DNA of 20,815 nt from a virus, in the IMG/VR virus record IMGVR_UViG_3300043436_000762, positions 1 to 20,815 of that record. One strand, given 5' to 3'. The position numbers and the translations under genes were made by a program. The notes under the pieces were generated by a model, which did no database searches, was not told where the DNA came from, and was given only the letters and a program-made list of their open reading frames with translations. Positions 12,179 through 20,815 of the stretch are shown piece after piece; the stretch's first letter is position 1, and each line of letters starts with the position of its first letter.

Positions 12179-13430
12179 TCTGAACTTTGCGCTATTGCCG
12201 TGGCAACAAGAGGTCTACGCCGACAAAACGAGGTTCAAGGTTGTGGTGGCTGGTCGGCGGTGCGGTAAGTCACGCCTTGCCGTGACTACCTTACTGATTG
12301 AGGGGTTAAGCTGTCCCGCTGGCAGTGCTGTGCTTTACGTTGCGCCGACCCAAGGTCAGGCGAGGCAAATTGTCTGGGATGTCCTGTTGGATGTTGGTCG
12401 GGAGATTATTCAGAGTAGCCATGTGAACAACATGGAAGTGACTTTGATTAACGGTGCAAAGATATATGTTCGGGGTTCTGACCGTCCTGACACCTTGCGG
12501 GGTGTCAGTCTGACATACGCAGTCTTGGACGAGGTAGCCGACATCAAGCCAGAGACTTGGGAGCAGGTTATCAGAGCCAGCTTGTCCGACAAGAAGGGTC
12601 GTGCCATGTTTATTGGTACGCCCAAGGGTCGGAACTGGTTCTTTGATCTGTACAACTTGGGTCAGGATGAGGTCGACCCTGACTGGAAGTCGTGGCATTT
12701 CACCACTAAGGATAACCCGCTAATTGACGAGGCTGAGATTGAGAGTGCCAAGAAGACACTCAGCACCTTTGCGTTTAAGCAGGAGTATCTTGCCAGCTTC
12801 AACAATGCTGGCTCTGATGTCTTCAAGGAAGAATGGGTGAGATATGGGGAAATCCCTGATATGGGTTCTTACTTCGTGGCTGTTGACTTGGCGGGGTTTG
12901 AGGAGGTGGCTAAACAGGCCGCTAACTCTAAGAAGCGTCTAGACCAGACTGCTATATCTATAGTGAAGGTGACTGATGATGGTAAGTGGTATGTAGAGAA
13001 GATTTTGCATGGTCGGTGGGACATTCGGACTACGGCTGTGAACATTCTGATGGCGATTCGTGACTACAAGCCTTTGAGCATTGGGATTGAGCGGGGTGCG
13101 TTAAAGAATGCTGTGCTTCCCTATTTGTCGGATTTAATGCGAAAATCCAACATATATGCTCATATTGTGGATTTGACGCATGGGAACAAGAAGAAGTCAG
13201 ACCGTATCATTTGGGCATTGCAGGGAAGGTTTGAGCATGGCAGAATCGTGCTTAACAAGGAAGAGGACTGGACAGAGTTCCTAGATCAACTGTTGATGTT
13301 TCCATCGCAGGGTGTTCAGGATGACTTACCAGACTCCCTTAGTTATATAGATCAGTTGTCTATAACCTCATACTTTGAGGCAGATGATGAAGACGAGTGG
13401 CAACCAGTTGACATCATTAGCGGAGTGTGA
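12171..13430 (+). CDS. terL: Terminase large subunit
   Basis: Codes for 419 residues from ATG 12171 (MADLNFALLPWQQEVY); an upstream in-frame start at 12159 is less likely. The ATPase half has the adenine motif LLPWQQEVY, Walker A AGRRCGKS (27-34), Walker B YAVLDE (116-121) and the coupling motif FIGTPKGRNWF (about 147-157). The nuclease half has D239 in FVAVDLAG, E307 in IGIERGA and the final acidic cluster VQDDLPDSLSYID (D384 to D388). This is the RNase H-like nuclease that cuts concatemeric DNA, joined to the packaging motor. It acts at the portal with the small subunit. It overlaps the previous gene by eight bases. Confidence 0.95.
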   Translation: MADLNFALLPWQQEVYADKTRFKVVVAGRRCGKSRLAVTTLLIEGLSCPAGSAVLYVAPTQGQARQIVWDVLLDVGREIIQSSHVNNMEVTLINGAKIYVRGSDRPDTLRGVSLTYAVLDEVADIKPETWEQVIRASLSDKKGRAMFIGTPKGRNWFFDLYNLGQDEVDPDWKSWHFTTKDNPLIDEAEIESAKKTLSTFAFKQEYLASFNNAGSDVFKEEWVRYGEIPDMGSYFVAVDLAGFEEVAKQAANSKKRLDQTAISIVKVTDDGKWYVEKILHGRWDIRTTAVNILMAIRDYKPLSIGIERGALKNAVLPYLSDLMRKSNIYAHIVDLTHGNKKKSDRIIWALQGRFEHGRIVLNKEEDWTEFLDQLLMFPSQGVQDDLPDSLSYIDQLSITSYFEADDEDEWQPVDIISGV

Positions 13431-13433
13431 CAG

Positions 13434-14834
13434 ATGGCAGATCAGATGCAACCAACACCAAGAAGCACCATACTGGGGTTGTTCTCTGATATTGTTAATT
13501 TGCCTTTGCAGTACATGAGTTCGCCTGAGAGGACTCAGCAGATGCAGGGGACTGCTCAGTTCCTTTACGAGACTGGAATCCCAAAGACGTTAGAACGGTT
13601 GTCCTATGGCGACTCGTTGTTCTCTGGGGCTGGAATGACATTGCGCCCAAGGGAAGAAACGATCAATGCGGCAATGAATGTTGCGCCCTTTGTTAAGCCA
13701 GCCGCTGTGATGGCTGGTCGTACAGGTAGAGCAGTCGGACGCATGGCTGGAGAAGAAATCAATGCCGCCATGACTGGTCAGCCTACAAGGTCATTGCTTG
13801 GTGCGATGACACCACAACCGATGCGTATTATTGAAAAGAATCCAGCTCCATTTGTTGTTAAACATGGAACAAATCAACCATTTGACGAGTTTAAGTCTGG
13901 AATGGGCGTAACTGCAAAGCACATTTATACGACACCAGAAGAGTATGCAAAAGATGCCGCAAAATATGGTGAAACATTAATAACTGCACAAGCATCACCC
14001 AAAAGTCTAATTGACTTCAGTTCAGAAGGCAAGCTAGACAAGCCAACCATAAATGCCTTAAAGAAGGCCGCAAAAGACGCAGGTATAACAGACCAATACT
14101 ATCCATTTGAGTCTTTTATGGATGATTTAATGTCTGGACAGTTGTACCAAAAAGGTGGTGGGTCAAGGACTCAGGATGCATTACTTTCGGAATTGTTTAC
14201 CAAATATCAGGCAGTCAAAATGCCAGATGCGGCAGTTGGGGGCGGCATTTCAAAAAGCGTTGTGTTCGAAAATCCTGAATTGTTGAAAATAGTTCCCGAA
14301 AATCCGACAATCACTTCATTGCCAGTTGAGCAGAGCATCAATGATTTCTCTTATAGAGGAAGCCACACCGCACCAAGTTCTGAATTCGGCGCACCATTGT
14401 ATGACTTGACTGGTGGTGGTCAGATGTATCCTGCTGATGTTTATTCTGCAAAAGCGGATCAGTATTATGGAAGTGGAAATATCAGGGCAGACCTTGAAGC
14501 CTTTAATCTAGCCAAACGAGTTCGTGGCAATCCTGATGCTGAAGTCACCATATATCGGGCAGTTCCCAAGAATGCCGACATTTCCAACATCAATGCTGGT
14601 GATTGGGTGACATTGACTAAGGATTACGCTAAGGGGCATGGCGAGTCTGTTTTGCGTGGTGACTACAAGATTCTTAGCCAAAAAGTCAAAGCCAAAGAAC
14701 TTTGGACAAATGCTGATTCCATTCAAGAGTTTGGCTATCAGCCTGAATCTTTGACTCAGCAAGTGCCAACTCCAATTGAAAACCCCACATTTACCGACCC
14801 CTTTGGAAATACAATCGGTTCATCTATAAGGTAA
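13434..14834 (+). CDS. Two-domain ADP-ribosyltransferase-like phage protein
   Basis: Codes for 466 residues. The N-terminal 130 residues (LGLFSDIVNLPLQYMSSPERTQQMQG and RPREETINAAMNVAPF) resemble a module I recall in front of varied toxin-like domains in phage proteins. Domain 1 (about 138-288) starts FVVKHGTNQPFDEF and has HIYTTPEEYAKDAAKYG and SKSVVFENPELLKI, as in the ADP-ribosyltransferases of polyvalent phage proteins, with H144 and Y165 in the H-Y-E positions. Domain 2 (about 330-435) has IYRAVP with R375, WVTLTKDYA with T393/T395, and SIQEFGYQP with E432, like R-S-E type enzymes with Thr for Ser. It lies between terL and portal, so it may be packaged and injected. Activity is not proven. 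Confidence 0.65.
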   Translation: MADQMQPTPRSTILGLFSDIVNLPLQYMSSPERTQQMQGTAQFLYETGIPKTLERLSYGDSLFSGAGMTLRPREETINAAMNVAPFVKPAAVMAGRTGRAVGRMAGEEINAAMTGQPTRSLLGAMTPQPMRIIEKNPAPFVVKHGTNQPFDEFKSGMGVTAKHIYTTPEEYAKDAAKYGETLITAQASPKSLIDFSSEGKLDKPTINALKKAAKDAGITDQYYPFESFMDDLMSGQLYQKGGGSRTQDALLSELFTKYQAVKMPDAAVGGGISKSVVFENPELLKIVPENPTITSLPVEQSINDFSYRGSHTAPSSEFGAPLYDLTGGGQMYPADVYSAKADQYYGSGNIRADLEAFNLAKRVRGNPDAEVTIYRAVPKNADISNINAGDWVTLTKDYAKGHGESVLRGDYKILSQKVKAKELWTNADSIQEFGYQPESLTQQVPTPIENPTFTDPFGNTIGSSIR

Positions 14835-14838
14835 CACT

Positions 14839-16881
14839 ATGGCAACAGACAAGTTAGAACAGAACCAGTTTTATCAGCCAACAGAGGCTGACAAAGAAAT
14901 CACTGCCTTTGTTGTTGACCACTGCCAACGGTGGCGTGATTACCGTGACGTTAACTTCCTCCCTGACTGGCTGGAATACGAGCGCATCTTCCGTGGTCAA
15001 TGGGCTTCTGAAGACAAGACTCGTGAATCAGAGCGTAGCCGTATCGTCACCCCCGCCACACAACAAGCCGTAGAAACCCGCCATGCTGAGATCATGGAAG
15101 CTATCTTCGGTCAAGGCGACTTCTTTGACATTGAAGACAATATCCAAGACATTGGCGGCAACCCCATTGATGTTGAGTTGATTAAGTCTCAACTGATGGA
15201 AGACTTCAAGAAAGACAAGATTAGGAAATCTATCGACCAGATTGAGTTGATGGCTGAAATCTATGGGACTGGCATTGGTGAGATTATTGTCTCGACAGAG
15301 AAGGAGTACATCCCTGCCACTCAGCCTATCCCGAACCAGCAGGGTCAAGCCGCTATTGGTGTGATTGAACGTGATCGTATTGCGGTCAAGATTACACCTG
15401 TGAACCCCAAGAATTTCTTGTTTGACCCCAATGGGACATCAATTGATGACTGTATGGGTGTGGCTGTAGAGAAGTATGTCTCGATTCACAAGGTTGTGCG
15501 TGGTATTGAGCGGGGTATCTACCGCAAAGTAGACATCACGCCCACCTATGAAGACACTGATTTGGAGCCTACACAGGAAGTTAGCCAGTATCAGGATGAA
15601 AAGGTGCTGTTGTTGACGTATTACGGCCTTGTGCCTCGTGAATACCTCAACAATATGCAAGAAAACAAGGATATTGTTGAGTTGTTTCCTGAAAACTCAG
15701 CCGCTGAAGACTACACCGACATGGTTGAGGCCATTGTGGTCATTGCCAACGATGGTTTGTTGTTGAAAGCTGAAGAAAACCCATACATGATGAAGGATAG
15801 ACCCATTCTGAGCTATCAGGATGACACTATTCCTAACCGTTTGTTGGGTCGTGGTACGGTTGAAAAGGCTTTCAATATGCAAAAAGCTATTGATGCCCAG
15901 ACTCGTAGCCACTTAGACTCTTTGGCGCTGACAACTAGCCCCATGATTGCTATGGATGCGACTCGTATGCCTAGAGGTGCTAAGTTTGAGGTCAAGCCCG
16001 GAAAAGCCATCCTCACAAATGGCGCACCAGCAGACATCATGATGCCATTCAAGTTTGGCGCTACTGACCCAAGCAACTTAGCGACTGCCCAAGCGTTTGA
16101 GCGTATGTTGTTGCAAGCAACAGGTACGCTTGACTCACAGGGCATGGTCAGCCAAGCCACTAGAGATGGTGGTGGTTCTGGAATGTCTATGGCTGTGGCC
16201 TCGATCATCAAGAAATACAAGCGTACATTGGTGAACTTCCAAGAAGATTTCTTGATTCCATTCATCAAGAAGGCGGCTTTTAGGTTCATGCAGTTTGACC
16301 CAGAGCGTTACCCTTCTGTGGACATGAACTTCATCCCAACGGCCACTTTGGGCATCATTGCTAGAGAGTATGAGCAACAGCAATTTATTGGTTTGTTGCA
16401 GACTTTGGGTGCTAATACGCCAGTTCTGCCGATCATCTTGAAGGGCATTGTGGCTAACTCTAGTTTGACCAATCGCATGGAGATGATTAAGGCTTTGGAC
16501 GAGATGATGAAGCCTAATCCTCAACAGCAAGAGATTGAGCAGATGCAAGCACAGTTGGCTATGCAAGCGGCACAAGCACAGATTGCGGTTCAGACTACTC
16601 AGGCTGAAGAAAACAAGGCCAATGCTGTGAAGTTGTCTATGGAAACTCAGTTGATGCCGCAAGAGATTCAGGCCAAGAACATGGCTTCTATCACCAAGAA
16701 CCTGCCTAATGAAGATATGGCATCTTCACAGGAATTCGACAAGCGGGTTAAGATTGCTGAACTGATGTTGAAAGAGGCAGACATCAAGAACAAGTCTAAG
16801 ATTGTCGAGTTGCAAATGGCTGACAAGCAAAGCAAGGTTGAGAATGACTTTTTAGACAGATTGTCTAGGGAACTCACATAA
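14839..16881 (+). CDS. Portal protein (P22-like, large podovirus type)
   Basis: Codes for 680 residues, within the range of P22-type portals. Typical parts: an N-terminal helix with YRDVNFLPDWLEYERIFRGQW, RSRIVTPATQQAVETRHAEIMEAIFG, a wing domain, the clip/stem region around RPILSYQDDTIPNRLLGRGTVEKAFNMQKAIDAQTRSHLDSLALTTSPM (given here in shortened blocks: RPILSYQDD, LLGRGTVEKA, AIDAQTRSHL) and ATGTLDSQGM. The last 130 residues are Gln/Ala/Lys-rich helices (QEIEQMQAQLAMQAAQAQ) that fit the coiled C-terminal barrel. It forms the dodecameric ring through which DNA enters and leaves. AAGG is eight bases before the ATG. Confidence 0.9.
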   Translation: MATDKLEQNQFYQPTEADKEITAFVVDHCQRWRDYRDVNFLPDWLEYERIFRGQWASEDKTRESERSRIVTPATQQAVETRHAEIMEAIFGQGDFFDIEDNIQDIGGNPIDVELIKSQLMEDFKKDKIRKSIDQIELMAEIYGTGIGEIIVSTEKEYIPATQPIPNQQGQAAIGVIERDRIAVKITPVNPKNFLFDPNGTSIDDCMGVAVEKYVSIHKVVRGIERGIYRKVDITPTYEDTDLEPTQEVSQYQDEKVLLLTYYGLVPREYLNNMQENKDIVELFPENSAAEDYTDMVEAIVVIANDGLLLKAEENPYMMKDRPILSYQDDTIPNRLLGRGTVEKAFNMQKAIDAQTRSHLDSLALTTSPMIAMDATRMPRGAKFEVKPGKAILTNGAPADIMMPFKFGATDPSNLATAQAFERMLLQATGTLDSQGMVSQATRDGGGSGMSMAVASIIKKYKRTLVNFQEDFLIPFIKKAAFRFMQFDPERYPSVDMNFIPTATLGIIAREYEQQQFIGLLQTLGANTPVLPIILKGIVANSSLTNRMEMIKALDEMMKPNPQQQEIEQMQAQLAMQAAQAQIAVQTTQAEENKANAVKLSMETQLMPQEIQAKNMASITKNLPNEDMASSQEFDKRVKIAELMLKEADIKNKSKIVELQMADKQSKVENDFLDRLSRELT

Positions 16882-18932
16882 TGGATATTCTTGACTTAGA
16901 GCGCAAGCTAGGTATTGAGAATATGACTGCTGATGAGCAGATGGCTTTGCTGACTGCGCTACAAAAGTCTGCTGAAGAAAAAGCCGCTAAAGCCAGAGAA
17001 GAAACCATAGGCAAGAGTGCTGAGTTGGTCATTCAAGGCTTAAAGCGCATCAAAACTGACCTTGAGAGTCGATTTGCAGACTTGAATTCCTCTATTCAAG
17101 ATCGTGCTTCTAACTTGCGTAATGGCATTGATGGCAAGGATGGACGAGATGGAAAAGATGGAAAGTCGGGTAGAGATGGACTCAAAGGCGATAAAGGTGA
17201 CGCTGGTCGAGATGGGCGTGATGGAGTGGATGGTGCTGACGGTGTGTCTGTTACCGATGCTCGCATTGATTTTGACGGTAGCCTTATTATCGTCTTGTCT
17301 ACTGGTCGTGAACTCAATGTTGGTGAAGTTGTTACTCCTGACCTTGCAGAACGCATCAAAGTCATTACTAATGGTGGCGGCACTTCTCAGTCTGTACTTG
17401 ATACTCTAGCTTCCCTCCAAACCCAGATTAACAACCTGATTCCTAGCCAATCAGGGAATTCTGGCAAGTTCTTAACTACCAATGGTTCTACCCTTTCATG
17501 GGGTTCTGCTGTTGGTGGTTTGAGTTACCAAGGAACATGGAATGCGTCTACAAACACTCCTACTCTCACTTCTAGTGTTGGGACAAACGGCTACTATTAT
17601 GTTGTTGATACTGCTGGTTCTACAAACCTAAACGGTATCACTGACTGGAAAGCAGGGGACTGGCTGATCTTCAATGGCTCTACTTGGCAGAAGATTGACC
17701 AAAGTTGGGCGATTGCTGGTGTAAACGACAACATCACATCAATGACTGGCATCACAGGTGGTATCTCATCACCTGACTTTATCCAGTTTGATACTGCCGC
17801 AACTGTTACAAATGCAACTGGTAAGTTGTATTACAACGCTGAAGATCAATTCCAAACATTGTCATTCCAGATGAATGGCAATCAGATTCAGCACATTGGT
17901 GAAGAACTGTATTATCGAGTCAAGTTATCTTCTGCGGCTACCAAAGGCCAAGTGTTGATGTTCACTGGTACTCTTGGTGCTAGTGGTGGATTGAGAGCCG
18001 CACCAGCTACAGGGTTGCAACCAGAACAAGCACACTATATTCTTGGTGTTGCTGGTGAAACTGGTTCTACAAATGATTGGATATTTGTCACGACCTTTGG
18101 CGAAGTCAAGTCAATCAATACGACTGGTGGGGCAGAGAGTTGGGCGCAAGGTGATGTTCTTTACTACAACCCATCTGTCACAGGTGGTTTGACCAAGACC
18201 AAGCCATCTGTGCCTAATGCTATTTGCATTGTGGCGGCTGTTGTTCATGTTGGCTCCTCAAATGGCGTATTGTTTGTTCGTCCTACCTATGGCTCTGTAT
18301 TGGGTGGAACAGATGGAAATGTAAATTTCACATCGTTAGCATCTGGCAACACCTTGATTTACGATGCTGTGGCTGGTGTTTGGGAAAATGCTTTCCTAAC
18401 TGATGGCACAGGTATCAGCATTACTGAGGGTGCGGGGACTATCACTATTACCAACTCTGCACCTGACCAAACAGTTGCATTGACTGGTGCGGGTACAACG
18501 TCTATCAGTGGTACATATCCCAACTTCACCATCACTTCAAATGATGCTTTCACAGGGACTGTGACTTCTGTCACTGGGACTTCTCCTGTTGCGTCTTCTG
18601 GTGGTACTACTCCAGCCATTTCATTGTCTGCAAGCTATGGCGACACTCAGAACCCTTATGCTTCTAAGACTGCAAACTATGTCTTAGCCTCACCTAATGG
18701 TTCTTCTGGAGTGCCTACATTCAGGGCGATTGTTGCGGCTGACATTCCTACGTTGAACCAGAACACTACAGGGACTGCCGCATCAACACCCAAGTTGCTG
18801 ACCACAAACTTTACAATTGAAGAATCTGGCGGTAAATTGCTGTTTAAGTATGGAGCAACGACAATTGCTTCTATGTCTTCAACTGGAGTCATCACTTCTG
18901 CAACAAACATTGTTGCAAATGGAACACCTTAA
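16881..18932 (+). CDS. Tail fibre protein with collagen-like repeat
   Basis: Codes for 683 residues. The ATG overlaps the portal stop by one base (TAATG). Residues 1-75 are helical and probably coiled (MDILDLERKLGIEN ... ESRFADLNSSIQ). Residues 82-121 hold about 13 Gly-X-Y triplets (GKDGRDGKDGKSGRDG), a collagen-like triple helix that would trimerise the fibre. Then comes a long Ser/Thr/Gly-rich beta region (for example NGITDWKAGDWLIFNGSTWQ and a TGTVTSVTGTSP repeat) usual in phage fibre shafts. There is no chaperone or peptidase domain at the end. It probably contacts the host surface. Its position directly after the portal is unusual, as fibres normally come after the capsid and tail genes. 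Confidence 0.82.
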   Translation: MDILDLERKLGIENMTADEQMALLTALQKSAEEKAAKAREETIGKSAELVIQGLKRIKTDLESRFADLNSSIQDRASNLRNGIDGKDGRDGKDGKSGRDGLKGDKGDAGRDGRDGVDGADGVSVTDARIDFDGSLIIVLSTGRELNVGEVVTPDLAERIKVITNGGGTSQSVLDTLASLQTQINNLIPSQSGNSGKFLTTNGSTLSWGSAVGGLSYQGTWNASTNTPTLTSSVGTNGYYYVVDTAGSTNLNGITDWKAGDWLIFNGSTWQKIDQSWAIAGVNDNITSMTGITGGISSPDFIQFDTAATVTNATGKLYYNAEDQFQTLSFQMNGNQIQHIGEELYYRVKLSSAATKGQVLMFTGTLGASGGLRAAPATGLQPEQAHYILGVAGETGSTNDWIFVTTFGEVKSINTTGGAESWAQGDVLYYNPSVTGGLTKTKPSVPNAICIVAAVVHVGSSNGVLFVRPTYGSVLGGTDGNVNFTSLASGNTLIYDAVAGVWENAFLTDGTGISITEGAGTITITNSAPDQTVALTGAGTTSISGTYPNFTITSNDAFTGTVTSVTGTSPVASSGGTTPAISLSASYGDTQNPYASKTANYVLASPNGSSGVPTFRAIVAADIPTLNQNTTGTAASTPKLLTTNFTIEESGGKLLFKYGATTIASMSSTGVITSATNIVANGTP

Positions 18933-18948
18933 GAAAGGGAATTAGAAA

Positions 18949-20058
18949 ATGGCTGTCTCACTTGTAAGTACAGGGGTAACGTTCCCTGATAGTTCTACGC
19001 AGACCACTGCGGCGACTGGCTTTGGGTTTAAAAACCGCATCATCAACGGCGCAATGGTTATTGACCAGAGGAATGCGGGGGCGAGTGTTACGCTTACATC
19101 TGGAACGTTGTATACCGTTGATCGTTTTGGTGCTTTTGAAGATACTGATGGTGGCATGACTGCTCAACAATCTTCGCAAGCACCAGAAGGCTTTACAAAA
19201 TCTCTTTTATTTACGACAACTTCTGCCGATGCTTCTTTGGGGGCGACACAGTCCTGTGTTGTTGTTCAGAGAATTGAAGGAAATAATACTGCCGACTTAG
19301 GTTGGGGAACTGCTCTAGCAAAGACTGTTACTTTGTCTTTTTGGGTTCGTAGTTCACTTACTGGCACTTTTAGCGGTAGCTTGATGAATTCTGCCGCTGA
19401 TAGAAGCTACCCATTTACCTACACAATCTCATCCGCAAACACTTGGGAGCAAAAGTCAGTAACTGTTTCTGGCGACACATCAGGTACATGGCTTACTGAC
19501 AACGGTATTGGTATTCGTGTGCATTTCAGTCTTGGTTCTGGCTCCTCTTATTCTGGAACCGCTGGCGCATGGGCTACTGGTTTGTTTTTTGGCGCTACAG
19601 GCGCAACATCTGTTATAGGCACAAACGGAGCCACTTTCTACATCACAGGTGTCCAGCTTGAGAAAGGCTCAACAGCAACGAGCTTCGACTACAGGCCGTA
19701 TGGCACTGAGTTGGCTTTGTGTCAGCGGTATTTTTACCAGTGGTCAGCGGCAAATGCGGCTTCAGCAATTGTGGGAAGCGGTCAGGCGTTTAATGCTACT
19801 CAGGGGTATATCTTGCTGAAAACAGCAATGACCATGCGAGTTCCTCCAGTAACATTTAGTTCAGCGGGAAGTTTTGGAAGCGTGACTTCAAGTGGGGGTG
19901 GCGTGGCTGTAACGGCTTTAAGTTTAGTTAGTTCTTGGACTAACGAAAACATGATTACATTACAGCCCACCGCTTCTGGCTGGGCATCGGGAAATGCTAT
20001 TTTAATGAGCGCTGGTGCTGATGCGGCTTGCAGATTAAATTTTAGTGCGGAACTCTAA
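18949..20058 (+). CDS. Tail fibre or receptor-binding protein
   Basis: Codes for 369 residues. The start SLVSTGVTFPDSSTQTTAAT and the following GFGFKNRIINGAMVIDQRNAG resemble the head of many environmental phage fibre proteins. There, an INGxMxIDQRN strand precedes a carbohydrate-binding-like jelly roll (here about 45-245: YTVDRF, TLSFWVRSS, WEQKSVTVSGD, GVQLEKGSTATSFDYRPYGTEL). The LEKGSTATSFDYRP string is a strong clue for this class. The C-terminal 120 residues (CQRYFYQWSA onward) are a beta-rich tip that would set host range. GGGA is present before the ATG. It follows the collagen fibre by 16 bases and may be its distal partner. Confidence 0.8.
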   Translation: MAVSLVSTGVTFPDSSTQTTAATGFGFKNRIINGAMVIDQRNAGASVTLTSGTLYTVDRFGAFEDTDGGMTAQQSSQAPEGFTKSLLFTTTSADASLGATQSCVVVQRIEGNNTADLGWGTALAKTVTLSFWVRSSLTGTFSGSLMNSAADRSYPFTYTISSANTWEQKSVTVSGDTSGTWLTDNGIGIRVHFSLGSGSSYSGTAGAWATGLFFGATGATSVIGTNGATFYITGVQLEKGSTATSFDYRPYGTELALCQRYFYQWSAANAASAIVGSGQAFNATQGYILLKTAMTMRVPPVTFSSAGSFGSVTSSGGGVAVTALSLVSSWTNENMITLQPTASGWASGNAILMSAGADAACRLNFSAEL

Positions 20059-20059
20059 A

Positions 20060-20227
20060 ATGTATAAATTGATTAAAAACTTCACTGACACAGAGCCAAC
20101 ATCTGTAATTCGTCTATCTGATGGATTGCAAATTGTTTTAAACACTGATGGCTCAGACTACCAAGAATATTTGAAGTTCTTGGCTGAAGGCAACACACCA
20201 GAGCCAGCAGATGAGGTGACAGGGTGA
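20060..20227 (+). CDS. Small protein of unknown function after the fibre genes (55 aa)
   Basis: The start MYKLIKNFTDTEPTSVIRLSDG is one base after the fibre stop and gives a better N-terminus than an in-frame ATG at 20045 inside the fibre gene. The product has alternating strands and an acidic end (GNTPEPADEVTG). Similar short proteins often sit beside fibre genes in phages of this style, possibly as fibre caps or assembly helpers, but that is only context. Confidence 0.6.
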   Translation: MYKLIKNFTDTEPTSVIRLSDGLQIVLNTDGSDYQEYLKFLAEGNTPEPADEVTG

Positions 20228-20463
20228 CCCCAGAACTCCAACGCTATTACGAGTCCCGCTTTGACATGATGAGCATGGAAGGCTGGAAGGACTTGACTAT
20301 TGACATTGACAATATGATAGAGTCCTTGAATAATATAAGCGTGATTCCTGATGAAAAGACCTTGATGTTCAGAAAAGGTGAACTTTCCATCTTGACTTGG
20401 CTGAAAACCTTGAAAGAGGTCAGCGAACGAGCCTACGAGGAATTGAATGAAAAGAATGTATGA
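20224..20463 (+). CDS. Small helical phage protein, unknown function (79 aa)
   Basis: Starts at GTG with a four-base overlap (GTGA) with the preceding stop and GAGGTGACAG upstream. The product begins MTPELQRYYESRFDMMSMEGWKD and is helical. RYYESRFDMMSMEGWK is a pattern I have met in small phage structural-region proteins that carry no assigned function. No cysteines or membrane segment are seen. It overlaps the zinc-ribbon gene by 17 bases. Confidence 0.7.
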   Translation: MTPELQRYYESRFDMMSMEGWKDLTIDIDNMIESLNNISVIPDEKTLMFRKGELSILTWLKTLKEVSERAYEELNEKNV

Positions 20464-20674
20464 ATTTGTCTGTGAAAACGGACACAAAATTGAACGGTAT
20501 TGCAATTATGAGTTGCAATCTGTTCAGTGTGAGTGCGGTGGTTCAGCCAGTCGCATCATGAGCGCACCTAGCGTTAAATTGGAAGGGTGGTCAGGTCATT
20601 TCCCAACTGCACATATGCAGTTTGACCATAAACACCGTGAAAAGTTAGCGGCAGAGCGCAAAGCCACAACATAA
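20447..20674 (+). CDS. Small zinc-ribbon protein, FmdB-like N-terminus (75 aa)
   Basis: The N-terminus MYEFVCENGHKIERYCNYELQ with two cysteine pairs (C9 and C19, then QCECGG with C28 and C30) forms a zinc ribbon like FmdB-family regulators. It is followed by ASRIMSAPSVKLEGWSG and a basic tail with FDHKHREKLAAERK. This combination is frequent in podoviruses just ahead of scaffold or capsid genes; its function there is unknown. An internal ATG at 20456 (MYEFVCE) is an equally plausible start. The stop lies inside a hairpin. Confidence 0.75.
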   Translation: MKRMYEFVCENGHKIERYCNYELQSVQCECGGSASRIMSAPSVKLEGWSGHFPTAHMQFDHKHREKLAAERKATT

Positions 20675-20691
20675 GCATTTATGCCGTTGTG
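20665..20691 (+). other. Hairpin over the zinc-ribbon stop codon
   Basis: CACAACATAA at 20665-20674 can pair with TTATG and GTTGTG at 20679-20691 (two short stems with a small bulge and a GCAT loop). It contains the TAA stop. No T-run follows, so it is not a full terminator. It could trim or stabilise the downstream message. Confidence 0.3.
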
Positions 20692-20732
20692 ATCTCCTAG
20701 AACCCAAAAGTGGCAGGAAAAAGGAAAAAACA

Positions 20733-20815
20733 ATGTTGATTGATAACCCAGACGAGTTGCAAAGTGAATTAGAAGTCGTTGAAAAGCAGAAACTTCATTC
20801 CACAGTTGAGCAAGT
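20733..20815 (+). CDS. Start of the next gene, 3' cut by window edge, possible scaffold protein
   Basis: Twenty-seven residues are visible, beginning MLIDNPDELQSELEVVEKQ, with a very good site (AAAAAGG) eight bases before the ATG. The start is acidic and helical. In podovirus genomes the gene after portal, fibre and zinc-ribbon genes is often a scaffold or capsid protein, and the acidic helix would suit a scaffold. The visible part is too short to decide. Confidence 0.5.
   Translation, partial: MLIDNPDELQSELEVVEKQKLHSTVEQ

Noticed and set aside
15816-16662. Two long minus-strand frames of 157 and 175 codons
   Set aside because: They lie antisense to the portal gene, with Ser/Leu/His-rich translations typical of shadows.

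Overview
This window is part of a double-stranded DNA tailed-phage genome (or prophage). It holds lysis genes, a dense block of very small genes, DNA-metabolism genes, packaging genes, a portal and tail-fibre genes, with no bacterial housekeeping gene. The embedded Rz/Rz1-type spanin pair points to a Gram-negative host, since the outer spanin must reach an outer membrane. The large portal of P22-like type suggests a podovirus-like virion. The style of the small genes resembles phages of freshwater Burkholderiales, but that host guess is an inference. No integrase, DNA polymerase, major capsid or tail tube gene is visible here.

Layout. (1) Positions 1-747, plus strand: inner spanin (5' cut by the window edge), an outer spanin nested in another frame, and an M15-type endolysin. 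(2) Positions 701-3739, minus strand: a run of about 15 tiny genes (29 to 105 codons), most joined by 4-base ATGA or GTGA overlaps. Five of them are under 60 codons. At least four carry cysteine/histidine zinc-binding patterns and three carry a membrane segment. (3) Positions 3740-3869: a divergent control region with two copies of a 10-base repeat. (4) Positions 3870-10780, plus strand: HTH regulator, RuvC-like resolvase, a small gene, a PD-(D/E)XK nuclease with a Cas4-like four-cysteine pattern, a probable ssDNA-binding protein, a terminator, a DNA methyltransferase, a primase-helicase fusion, an array of 9-base repeats and two genes of unknown function. (5) Positions 10781-11752: a 972-base non-coding region with a cluster of DnaA-box sequences beside an AT-rich stretch, then two copies of a split inverted repeat just ahead of the terminase genes. 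(6) Positions 11753-20815, plus strand: probable small terminase, large terminase, a protein with two ADP-ribosyltransferase-like regions, portal, a collagen-repeat fibre, a second fibre or receptor-binding protein, three small genes and the start of another gene.

How the parts fit. The resolvase, nuclease, ssDNA-binding protein and primase-helicase form a replication and recombination module. With no polymerase in view and several DnaA boxes present, this phage may start replication with the host DnaA protein and borrow the host replisome. The non-coding region between replication and packaging genes looks like the main cis-acting control centre: a candidate origin on its left and a candidate terminase recognition site or structured RNA on its right. 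The most unusual items are that region, the two-domain ADP-ribosyltransferase-like protein placed between terminase and portal, and the chain of overlapping mini-genes on the minus strand.
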